This document shows, one piece after another, positions 1-7,133 of a stretch of 16,197 nt of DNA. The notes beneath the pieces are model-generated. The model was not told the origin of the DNA. It made no database searches and worked only from the letters and a program-made list of their open reading frames with translations. Position numbers and translations under genes: made by a program. The stretch is from JAPLNB01 sp964451955 (lineage in GTDB: Bacteria > Planctomycetota > Phycisphaerae > Tepidisphaerales > Tepidisphaeraceae), in contig CAYVKG010000097.1 of assembly GCA_964451955.1 (NCBI GenBank), forward strand, positions 1-16,197. The letters run 5' to 3'. Numbering within the stretch: position 1 is the first letter of the stretch; each line of letters starts with the position of its first letter.

Positions 1-75
1 GTTGGGGGTGGGTGGGGTGTGGGGTGGTGGGTTTGGGTTGTTGGGGGGGGGGGTGGGGGGGGGTGGGGGGGGGTT
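1..75. repeat. G/T-only low-complexity tract at window start
   Basis: The first 75 bases contain only G and T: the first A is at 76 and the first C at 87. Three long G runs (11, 9 and 9 bases, at 43-53, 55-63 and 65-73) are separated by single T residues. Read in the frame of the downstream gene, the tract gives an implausible Gly/Trp/Val-rich N-terminus. It could be a contig-end artefact such as poly-G miscalls, or a real G-rich tract able to form a G-quadruplex. The sequence alone cannot decide; I favour the artefact because the tract sits exactly at the window edge. Confidence 0.85.
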
Positions 76-1793
76 ATTATGTGGGGCGGGCGTTTGTGAC
101 GGGGGCGGCGCCGGAGTTGAGATTTGAGGTGCGGACGTCGCCGCGGTTGCGGGGGATCGACTATGGGTTTGAGGAGCAGACGGCGAGGGGAGTGGCGTTA
201 TTTGGGAGGTTTCCGGAGTTCAAGTTAAGCGATCGGCGGATTCACGTATCGGGGCCGTGGTATGACAGCGAGTCGGCGAACGGGCATTTTTCGCACGGGA
301 TAACGACGATAGAGGCGATGCCGCGGTTTCGGCAGGGTCCGACGGACGTTCGGAGGTTGCCGTATGACCGGAAGTGGCACTTATTGACGGATCCGACGTG
401 GTGGGGGCATGCGAATCGGTTGGCGGATCGTTTGGAGAAGGCGGATCCGAAGGATGAGCGAGTGGCGGCGTTGAGGACGTTTGGTCGGGACCACCGGTTT
501 GTGAGGCATGAGGGGGCGATACGGGAGCTGGGTCGGGAGTTATGGAGAGGGGAGCGGATAGCATCGGACGCGGAGGGGAAGGGGGTGATGTATCCGTCGA
601 TAGACATTGAGTGCACGGAGGGTTGGGAGATGGGGTTGATGAGGGATTTTTGCGGGTGGTTGTATTTGGGGATGGCGGAGGAGGCGGCGAAGCATGGGGT
701 GAAGATTGTGCCGTGCACGTATGGGCAGTGGACGTTTTGCGTGGGGGCGGTGGGGATGTCGCCACGGGTTGGGGGTAAGGGTGATCCGGAGTATTTGTTG
801 GCGGACCGGGATTTTCTGGCGGGGGACGATCCGACGATTCGGGCGTGCAATGAGAATGGGGGGATGCTGGCGATGGATGGTTACATGAGGGCGATCTGGG
901 GGAAGGAGCCTTTTTATAAGAGGAAGGCGGACGGATCGCCGGTGTTGGTGAACGGGGAGCCGGTGTTCAATGATGTGAGGAGTACGAGGGCGTACGGGTG
1001 GACATTGGCGTTGGAGAAGGGAGAGGCGGAGCACACGCTGAGGGATTTGTATGGTCAGGCGACGCGGATGTATTTGATGCATCATCGTCGGGCGGGGCAG
1101 TATCCTGCGGAGAGCGAGATGTGCAAGGGGACCTTGAGGAACACGAAGATCAGCGCGTGGTCGCGGTTTACGAACGAGGGTTTGGAGGGGATCGAGCAGA
1201 ATGATCGGCCGTTGCCGGGTTGGGAGTTGGAGATGCTGGTGGGGATGTATTTGATGACGGCGGACGACATTGTGATGTGGTCGTCGGATTTCAACTGTGA
1301 GCCTGGGGGTTTGGGGGCGGACTACACGAAGACCTGGAAGTACAATGCGCACGGGGTGGTGGAATATTTGGTGAAGGCTGCGCACCGGTACAGCGCGTTG
1401 GATGCGATTCATCGGGGGCCGTTTCGGTGGTGCTGGTTCAGTTTGCCGATGGTGAACAACGCGAAGACGGAGGGGGATCGGTACATTGAGAAGCCGATTG
1501 TGATCGGGAAATTGCGGGAGTTGGAGGGGAGGACGTGGTTGGAGTTGTACGCGGCGTGGCCCGGGTTGGACGGGCAGAGCGCGGAGATGGTGGTGTGGGT
1601 GGAGAAGGGGGGTAGGAGGTCGGTGGAGTACCGGATTCAGTTAGCGGACGGGCGGAGTTATTTTTATGACGGGTGGCAGTTGCCTGAAGAGATGAGGGAT
1701 TTGGAGGGGAGGGACGTGTATTTGAGGTTTACGGATCCGTTGGGGAAGACGCGGACGTGGCGAGGGGATTGGCGGGAGAACGGCAGGCGGTGA
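3..1793 (+). CDS. Unrecognised protein, probably 5'-truncated
   Basis: The frame is open from the window edge to a TGA at 1791-1793. Candidate starts are GTG at 12 or GTG at 81, but neither has a convincing ribosome site. Credible protein sequence begins only after about base 81, so the true start is probably upstream or lost in the G/T tract. I do not recognise the family. The body (about 570 residues) is soluble-looking, rich in Trp, Tyr and acidic residues, with no obvious membrane segment. An acidic strand-like motif YPSIDIECTEGWE lies at about 591-629 and DDIVMWSSDFN at about 1266-1298. The last 90 residues look beta-rich, as in an appended sandwich domain. Acidic residues at strand ends plus many aromatics would suit a TIM-barrel sugar-active enzyme, but this is only an impression. 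Codon use (NNG/NNT) matches the plus-strand neighbours. It precedes the heptose-type enzyme gene by 152 bp and may not be in the same operon. Confidence 0.7.
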   Translation, partial: WGWVGCGVVGLGCWGGGWGGVGGGYYVGRAFVTGAAPELRFEVRTSPRLRGIDYGFEEQTARGVALFGRFPEFKLSDRRIHVSGPWYDSESANGHFSHGITTIEAMPRFRQGPTDVRRLPYDRKWHLLTDPTWWGHANRLADRLEKADPKDERVAALRTFGRDHRFVRHEGAIRELGRELWRGERIASDAEGKGVMYPSIDIECTEGWEMGLMRDFCGWLYLGMAEEAAKHGVKIVPCTYGQWTFCVGAVGMSPRVGGKGDPEYLLADRDFLAGDDPTIRACNENGGMLAMDGYMRAIWGKEPFYKRKADGSPVLVNGEPVFNDVRSTRAYGWTLALEKGEAEHTLRDLYGQATRMYLMHHRRAGQYPAESEMCKGTLRNTKISAWSRFTNEGLEGIEQNDRPLPGWELEMLVGMYLMTADDIVMWSSDFNCEPGGLGADYTKTWKYNAHGVVEYLVKAAHRYSALDAIHRGPFRWCWFSLPMVNNAKTEGDRYIEKPIVIGKLRELEGRTWLELYAAWPGLDGQSAEMVVWVEKGGRRSVEYRIQLADGRSYFYDGWQLPEEMRDLEGRDVYLRFTDPLGKTRTWRGDWRENGRR

Positions 1794-1915
1794 AGGGGGA
1801 GTGGAAGAGGGCGGAAGGAGGGGACTGGGGAGGGGGTATGCATATGGGGGTTGTTGGGGTAGTGGTGGTGGATAAAACTCACGGCTGGGGCGGGGATGGA
1901 CCGATAACTAGAAGG

Positions 1916-1931
1916 CCGACAGGGTTGTCGG
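1916..1931 (+). other. Small hairpin just upstream of hldE-like start
   Basis: CCGACA (1916-1921) and TGTCGG (1926-1931) form a perfect 6-bp stem with a 4-base GGGT loop. It ends 5 bases before the GGAG ribosome site of the hldE-like gene. No U-tract follows, so it is not a standard intrinsic terminator. It may affect leader structure or translation, or be chance. Confidence 0.35.
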
Positions 1932-1936
1932 GAGCC

Positions 1937-1940
1937 GGAG
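1937..1940 (+). promoter_or_regulatory. Ribosome binding site deciding the hldE-like start
   Basis: GGAG lies 5 bases before the ATG at 1946. The upstream in-frame starts (1757, 1838) would add Gly/Arg-rich residues not expected in this family, so this site supports 1946 as the true start. Confidence 0.6.
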
Positions 1941-1945
1941 TGCGT

Positions 1946-3526
1946 ATGAAGGGAATGCTGCTGAATCAGAAGATCTGTACGCGGGAGCAGCTATTGGGGA
2001 TTCGGGAGCGAGCGAGGGAGGCTGGGCGGACGGTGGTGCATTGTCACGGGTGTTTTGACATTATTCATCCGGGGCACATTCACTATTTGCAGTATGCGCG
2101 GAGGCTTGGGGACGTGCTGGTGGTGACGGTGAGCGCGGACAGCCAGGTGAACAAGGGGGTGGGGAGGCCGCTGATACCGGACGAATTGAGGGCGGGGAGC
2201 GTGGCGGCGTTGGAGTGTGTGGATTGGGTGTATGTGAATCCTGAGGCGACGGCGGCGGGTTTATTGGAGGAATTGCGGCCGGACGTGTACGTGAAGGGGA
2301 AGGAATACGAGCAGAATCGTGATCCGCGATTTCTGGCGGAGCGAGAGACGGTGGTACGGCACGGGGGCCGGGTGGTATTTTCGAGCGGGGAGGTGATTTA
2401 CTCGTCGACGGCGTTGATTGGAGGGCTGGATCGAGGGGGTTGGTTTGACGGGGAGAAGGTGAAGCGATTTCGGCAGCAGTATGGATTGACGGGAGGTTTG
2501 CTGGAGGGTTTGGCTGGTCGGATACGGGGTCAACGGATGGTGGTGGTGGGGGATTACATATTGGATCGGTATCACTTTTGTGAGGCGACGGGTGTGGCGG
2601 CGGAGGCGCCGGTGATGGCGTTGCGGGAGGTGGCGGCGCGGGAGTATGACGGAGGGGCGGCGGTGATTGCGTTGCACCTGGCGGGTTTGGGAGGCAGGCC
2701 GGTGTTGGTGGGGGGGTTTGCGGATGACGGTTTTTCGTCGGAGGCGAGGCGTAGGCTGGAGTCGAACGGGGTGGAGGTGGTGGCGATCGAGCACAGGCGG
2801 CAGGTTGCGACGAAGCATCGGTACCTGGTGGAGAATCAGAAGGTTTTGAAGGTGGATGAGGGTCATCGGAATCCGCTGGATTCGGAGATGGAGGAGGAGG
2901 TGGCGGAGCGGATCGGGGTGGTGGCGGCGGGATGTGCGGGGGTGGTGTTTGCGGATTTCGGGTATGGTTTGATTACGGAGGGTTTATTGGGGCGGATTCT
3001 GGGGCCTTTGCGGGAGGCGGCGCCCGTGTTGACGGCGACGGTGAGCGGGAAGCAGAGCAATTTGAGGCGTTTTTTCGGGGTGGATTTGCTGTGTGCGACG
3101 GAGCATGAGGCGAGGGAGAGTCTGCACGACTATACGAACGGGTTGACGGCGGTGGCGTGGAACCTGATGAGCGACACTTCGGCGCGGCAGCTGATTGTGA
3201 CGCTGGGGAAGCAGGGTTTGGTGTTATGCGATCAGCATTGTGCGGGGGAGAAGGATGATGCGTGGGAGCGTAGACTGCGGCAGGAGTACATTCCGTCGCT
3301 GGTGGCGAGGCCGGTGGATCCGCTGGGTTGTGGGGACGCGTTGTTGGCGGTGTGCAGCGCGGCGTTGGCGGCGGGCGGGTCGGCGCAGGCGGCGGCGTTG
3401 ATGGGTTCGGTGGGCGCGGCGTTGCAGGGGATGGAGTTGGGGAATCCGGCGTTGACGCTGGAGCGGTTGTTGAGCGGTTTGCGTGAGCAGTCGGGGACGG
3501 CGTGTGTGCAGCAGATGGTGTCATGA
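1946..3526 (+). CDS. Bifunctional nucleotidyltransferase / PfkB kinase, ADP-heptose synthase type with swapped domains
   Basis: The 526-residue protein has two domains. Residues about 10-160 form a cytidylyltransferase-fold domain like the RfaE2 half of HldE: GCFDIIHPGH holds the HxGH nucleotide-binding motif (His41, His44), with YVKGKEY near 115-121 and YSSTALI near 152. Residues about 195-515 form a PfkB/ribokinase domain like RfaE1: VVVGDYILDRY at 199-209, a DGG patch near 235, and DPLGCGD at 458-464 with Asp464 as probable catalytic base. In Escherichia coli HldE (477 aa) the kinase is N-terminal and the nucleotidyltransferase C-terminal; here the order is reversed. In the known pathway these activities phosphorylate D-glycero-D-manno-heptose 7-phosphate at C1 and later adenylylate the 1-phosphate, in the cytoplasm. 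The exact sugar here is inferred. It opens a tightly packed gene run; the next gene starts 12 bp after its stop. A different sugar or alditol substrate is the main alternative. Confidence 0.85.
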   Translation: MKGMLLNQKICTREQLLGIRERAREAGRTVVHCHGCFDIIHPGHIHYLQYARRLGDVLVVTVSADSQVNKGVGRPLIPDELRAGSVAALECVDWVYVNPEATAAGLLEELRPDVYVKGKEYEQNRDPRFLAERETVVRHGGRVVFSSGEVIYSSTALIGGLDRGGWFDGEKVKRFRQQYGLTGGLLEGLAGRIRGQRMVVVGDYILDRYHFCEATGVAAEAPVMALREVAAREYDGGAAVIALHLAGLGGRPVLVGGFADDGFSSEARRRLESNGVEVVAIEHRRQVATKHRYLVENQKVLKVDEGHRNPLDSEMEEEVAERIGVVAAGCAGVVFADFGYGLITEGLLGRILGPLREAAPVLTATVSGKQSNLRRFFGVDLLCATEHEARESLHDYTNGLTAVAWNLMSDTSARQLIVTLGKQGLVLCDQHCAGEKDDAWERRLRQEYIPSLVARPVDPLGCGDALLAVCSAALAAGGSAQAAALMGSVGAALQGMELGNPALTLERLLSGLREQSGTACVQQMVS

Positions 3527-3538
3527 AGGAGCCAGCGG

Positions 3539-5905
3539 ATGGCGGTGGAACGATCAGGGCGAGGAGTGATGCCGTTGCGGAGTTTGTCGGCGCGATTTGA
3601 GGCGAATTGCGCGGCGTTGGAGAGGTCTGGGAAGGTACTGGCGGGTGATTTGAGGGGATATAAGCCGGCGGGGGAGTATTGGATCGGAGTGGAAGGGGAT
3701 CGGATCGTATTGAGTCGAGGGAGGGATGGTGAGGTGGAGGTGTTGGGGAATCCGGTGACGGCGGCGGTGGCGGCGCGGACGGTGGGGGCGGCGTATCCGA
3801 AGGGTGTATGCGACGAACCGATGCTGGTGGCGGGTCTGGACCAGGGGTGGCTGTGGAGCGCGGTGTACGGATTGCCGACGGGGGTAGCGGCGTGGCCCGG
3901 GTATCGGCCGCCGTTGTATTTTTTGGCGCGGGAGTTGGAGCGTTTGTGGGTGGTGTTGCACATCCATGATTGGGGGAAGTTATTGAGTGACGGGCGGGTG
4001 CGGTTATTTGTGGGGTCGGACGCGGTGGAGCGGTGTCGGCGGGAGCTGGTTGAGAAGCCGGAATTGAAATGGCCGAAGTTGAGCGTGACGGTGGATGAGG
4101 GGATTTGGCCGAGGGGAATGGACCATCAGGGATTGATCAACGAGGTTGGGGGGATTTTGACGGCGGAAGCGGAGGGGAACATGAAGCGGTACGGGGAGAT
4201 TTACCGCTGGGCGACGGCGGGGGCGTTGGCGGCGAAGTTGCGGGGTGGGGGGCGTTTGCGGGTGATGGGGATCACGTCGCGGTACACGACATTTTTGCAG
4301 TATTCGATGCGGGATTGGTTGTCGGCGTTTGAGGGGATGGGGCACGATGTTCGTCTGGTGATAGAGGGGGCGGATCACGAGTTGGTGACGCGGTTGATGT
4401 ACAGCAGGGCCTGCGTGGAGTATGAGCCGGACGTGATTCTGATGCTGGATCATTATCGTGGGGAATCGCCGACGTTGCCGAAGGAGCCGTTGTGCGTGAT
4501 GTGGGTACAGGATGGTTTGCCGGGGATTTTGAACAAGGAGGCGGGGAAGCAGCAGGGGGAGCGGGATTTTGCATTGGGGTATGGTCGGAGCGAATGCGTC
4601 GGGGAGTATGGATATCCGGGTAGGCGGTTCATGGCGTCGCGGATAGGGGTGAACGAGAGGCGGTTTTCGCCGGGAGGGGTGAGTGGGGGCGAGTTGGAGC
4701 GGCATCGTTGCGACGTTTCGTACGTCAGTCACGCGAGCGTGCCGGCGGAGTTGCTGGTGGAGGCCTGGTTGGGCGAGTTGTCGCAGGCGGAGGCGCGGCG
4801 GGGTTTGGAGAGGGCTTTTGAGCGGGTCCGGGGGATGTATGAGGCGGGGGGGGCCATTACGGAGCAGAATCTGCTGAGCCGGGTGATTGAGGAGGCGTTT
4901 ATTGAGTGTGGGGTGGGGTTGGGGGAGGCGGAGGTTGCGGACATCACGGGGCGGTTTTTTCTGACGGTGAACAACGCGTTATTTCGGCATCAGTCGTTGC
5001 TGTGGCTGGCGGATGCGGGGCTGGATTTGCGGTTGTATGGGAGGGGTTGGGAGAAGCATCCGCGGTTGGGGCGATATGCGCGGGGCGTGGCGGACAACGA
5101 GTCGGAGTTGCGGGCGATTTATCAGGCGAGCGCGATCAACTTGCAGGTGACGCCGCACGGAGCGGTGCATCAGCGGTTATGCGACGGTTTGGCGGCGGGT
5201 GGTTTTTTCCTATTGAGGCGTTGTGGGGCGGACATGCTAGGGGCTTATTGGCGGGAGTTGTGGGAATGGTGTGAGCGAGAGGGGATAGAGGATGGTCGGC
5301 AGTTTTTGGAGCGAGCGACGGCGGAAGTGGAGGAGCGATTTGACCGGCAGCAGTGGTTATTGCGTCGTCCGTGGGCGCGGGATGGGCGTTGGTTTGTGGA
5401 CTGTCTGGCGGAGCACGCGAGGGGGGGGTTTGGTCGGATGCGGAGGGGGATTTGGCCGGAGGGGTCGGACTATGTTTCGCTGATATACAAGCCGATATGG
5501 GAGTGGTGCGAGCGGTGTGGAGTGGAGAGGGACGGCGAGCTGTTGGCGAAGGCGCCGCCGGAGATTCTGGCGAAGCTGGGGCGAATGCGGGCGATGCTGG
5601 AGGAGGACGTATCAGCGACGGGAGCGCGTGTGCTGGAATGGGTGCGGCAGAAGCGGCTGGAGGGGGAGGAGGCGTTTGCCGGGAGCATTTGGGGGGAATA
5701 TGGGGAGGTTGCATTTGGCAGCGCGGGGGAGTTGCGGGAGAAGGCGGCGTATTTTCTGGCGCATGGGGAGGAGCGGAGGCGGATAGCGGAGTCGATGCGG
5801 GGCGTGGTATTGGAGAGGTTTTCGTACCGGTCGATCAACGGGCGGTTGCTGGAGCTGATGGCGAGCGAGTTGGAGAGTCTGGAACGGAGGCAGGCGGCGG
5901 CGTGA
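3539..5905 (+). CDS. Large CgeB-like glycosyltransferase with N-terminal extra domain and helical insertion
   Basis: The start is ATG at 3539, with AAGGA at 3526-3530 directly after the previous stop. The 788-residue protein has a central and C-terminal GT-B-like part: RLRVMGITSRYT begins near residue 239, the strand PDVILMLDHY lies near 298-307, FFLTVNNALFRHQSLLWL starts near 468, and LCDGLAAGGFFLL lies near 547-559. This resembles the C-terminal CgeB/YkvP-type glycosyltransferase family (Pfam Glyco_trans_1_2). The usual family ending (LREKAAYFLAHGEERRRIAE...RFSY) appears only after residue 722, so about 155 residues are inserted. The insertion holds two copies of a WEWCER motif about 79 residues apart. 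Residues 1-240 are a separate region: PPLYFLARELERLW followed by a segment ending FVGSD is reminiscent of the N-terminal part of Maf-type (DUF115) proteins, a weak resemblance. No signal peptide or membrane helix is evident. Donor and acceptor are unknown; by context it builds the surface glycan. Confidence 0.75.
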   Translation: MAVERSGRGVMPLRSLSARFEANCAALERSGKVLAGDLRGYKPAGEYWIGVEGDRIVLSRGRDGEVEVLGNPVTAAVAARTVGAAYPKGVCDEPMLVAGLDQGWLWSAVYGLPTGVAAWPGYRPPLYFLARELERLWVVLHIHDWGKLLSDGRVRLFVGSDAVERCRRELVEKPELKWPKLSVTVDEGIWPRGMDHQGLINEVGGILTAEAEGNMKRYGEIYRWATAGALAAKLRGGGRLRVMGITSRYTTFLQYSMRDWLSAFEGMGHDVRLVIEGADHELVTRLMYSRACVEYEPDVILMLDHYRGESPTLPKEPLCVMWVQDGLPGILNKEAGKQQGERDFALGYGRSECVGEYGYPGRRFMASRIGVNERRFSPGGVSGGELERHRCDVSYVSHASVPAELLVEAWLGELSQAEARRGLERAFERVRGMYEAGGAITEQNLLSRVIEEAFIECGVGLGEAEVADITGRFFLTVNNALFRHQSLLWLADAGLDLRLYGRGWEKHPRLGRYARGVADNESELRAIYQASAINLQVTPHGAVHQRLCDGLAAGGFFLLRRCGADMLGAYWRELWEWCEREGIEDGRQFLERATAEVEERFDRQQWLLRRPWARDGRWFVDCLAEHARGGFGRMRRGIWPEGSDYVSLIYKPIWEWCERCGVERDGELLAKAPPEILAKLGRMRAMLEEDVSATGARVLEWVRQKRLEGEEAFAGSIWGEYGEVAFGSAGELREKAAYFLAHGEERRRIAESMRGVVLERFSYRSINGRLLELMASELESLERRQAAA
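5258..5536 (+). repeat. Duplicated WEWCER motif inside the CgeB-like glycosyltransferase
   Basis: LWEWCEREGIEDG (from residue 574, base 5258) and IWEWCERCGVERDG (from residue 653, base 5495) are near-identical peptides. Both are followed by a similar short leucine-rich helix (QFLERA and ELLAKA). The DNA copies differ at several third positions, so the likeness is at protein level and points to an old internal duplication or repeated helical unit. Confidence 0.7.
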
Positions 5906-5929
5906 TGGGTGAGGAAGACAGAGCAAGCG

Positions 5930-7132
5930 ATGATCGTTGGAGTCGACACGAACTGCGTGATTCCGGGGCGGGTTGGGGGCATAGAGGGGTACGCGCTGAG
6001 TCTGGTGAGGGCGTTGTCGTGTCATGCGGGTTGGGTGGAGGGGGTGGTGTTGTTCACGCGGGAGGAGAATCACGGTTTGTTTGGGGGGCTATGCGGGGGG
6101 AAGTGCACGGCGCGGCTGGTGGAGCGTCCGGCGATTGATGGTCGGCGGATCGAGAACTGGGCGGTGGTATTGCGGGAGGAGCCGGCGGGGGGTCGGCGGC
6201 TGTTGGGGGAGTATCAGAGGAGGAAAGTGGAGGCGATGCATGCGAGCGGGGTGGAGGTGGTGCATTTTCCGGGGAACACGATCAATCCGTTGGATTTGGA
6301 TTTGCCGGCGGTATTGAACCTGCACGATCTGCTGTACCGGCACTATCCGCAGTATTGCACGAAGGAGGATTTGGAGAACCGGGAGAGTTACTGGACGGCG
6401 TCGGCGCGGCGGGCGGATGCGATGCTGGCGGTGACGCGATTTGTGGCGGAGGATCTGGAGCGGGAGTTGGGGGTTGAGCGAGCGAGGGTGTTTGTGGCGC
6501 ACCCGCCTGTGGACGAGTTCTATTATGGGTTGGCGACGGAGGAGGAGAAGCGGGAGACGAGGAGGCGTTGGGGTTTGGGCGGGGTGGTATTTGTATATCC
6601 AGCGGCGGCGTGGCCGCACAAGAATCACGAGCGGTTGATTCGGGCGTTTTTGCGGGCGGGGATAGCGGATTCGCAGTTGGTATTGACGGGAGGCGGGCAG
6701 GAGGAGTCGGGTCTTGGGGGTTTGGTGGAGTCGTTGGGGGCAAGGGAGTCGGTGAAGCTGCTGGGGCGGGTGGGTCAGGGGGAGTTGCGGTGTTTGTATC
6801 AGTTGGCGACGGCGCTGGTGTTGCCGAGCGAGTATGAGGCGTCGAGTTTTCCGATCATGGAGGCGATGGCGAGCGGTTGCGTGGTGGCGAGTTCGAACGT
6901 GACGAGCCTGCCGGAGCTGGTGGGGGATGCGGGACGGATCTTTGATCCGCGGGACGTGGACGCGATAGCGGAAGCGATGAAGCGGCTGGCGGGGGATGGG
7001 GAGTTGAGGAGGGAGCTAGCGGCGCGTGGTCGGGAGCGTGTGGGGGAGTTCACGATGGAGAGTTATGTGGGGGGCCTAAAGCGGGCGTATGATTGTGCCT
7101 TGCGGCATTTTTCGATGAAAGAGGCGGCGTGA
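5930..7132 (+). CDS. GT4-family glycosyltransferase
   Basis: I chose ATG at 5930 (MIVGVDTNC, 400 residues), which gives the usual first beta strand of a GT-B protein. A GTG at 5909 would add seven residues and has a poorly placed ribosome site. The N-terminal domain begins with a glycine loop, RVGGIEGYALSLVRAL, as in many retaining GT4 enzymes that bind the acceptor there. The C-terminal donor domain has AAAWPHKNHERL (Lys231), VLTGGGQEE and SEYEASSFPIMEAMASG, giving a perfect EX7E pair at Glu303 and Glu311. Family members transfer hexoses or deoxyaminohexoses from nucleotide donors with retention. It begins 24 bp after the CgeB-like gene and ends 1 bp before the next glycosyltransferase, so the three are surely co-transcribed. 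A GDP-mannose-derived donor such as N-formylperosamine is plausible from context only. Confidence 0.9.
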   Translation: MIVGVDTNCVIPGRVGGIEGYALSLVRALSCHAGWVEGVVLFTREENHGLFGGLCGGKCTARLVERPAIDGRRIENWAVVLREEPAGGRRLLGEYQRRKVEAMHASGVEVVHFPGNTINPLDLDLPAVLNLHDLLYRHYPQYCTKEDLENRESYWTASARRADAMLAVTRFVAEDLERELGVERARVFVAHPPVDEFYYGLATEEEKRETRRRWGLGGVVFVYPAAAWPHKNHERLIRAFLRAGIADSQLVLTGGGQEESGLGGLVESLGARESVKLLGRVGQGELRCLYQLATALVLPSEYEASSFPIMEAMASGCVVASSNVTSLPELVGDAGRIFDPRDVDAIAEAMKRLAGDGELRRELAARGRERVGEFTMESYVGGLKRAYDCALRHFSMKEAA

Positions 7133-7133
7133 G

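Larger units (their letters stand above)
1794..1945 (+). other. Intergenic gap upstream of the hldE-like gene
   Basis: This 152-bp stretch separates the unknown protein from the hldE-like gene. The frame stays open through it (in-frame ATG at 1838), but the translated segment is Gly/Val-rich and unlike any nucleotidyltransferase N-terminus, so I treat it as non-coding. A weak promoter-like pair can be drawn, TTGTTG at 1851-1856 and TAAAAC at 1873-1878 with a 16-bp spacer. The match is poor and I would not call it a promoter on this alone. Confidence 0.4.

Noticed and set aside
1..80. A telomere-like or repeat-array reading of the G-rich start
   Set aside because: G-run lengths are irregular and no repeat unit is kept, so there is no support for a telomeric or tandem array.
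1757..1945. An N-terminal extension of the hldE-like protein from the in-frame start at 1757 or 1838
   Set aside because: The added residues are Gly/Arg-rich, overlap the previous gene, and are not expected in this enzyme family; ATG 1946 has a well-placed GGAG.
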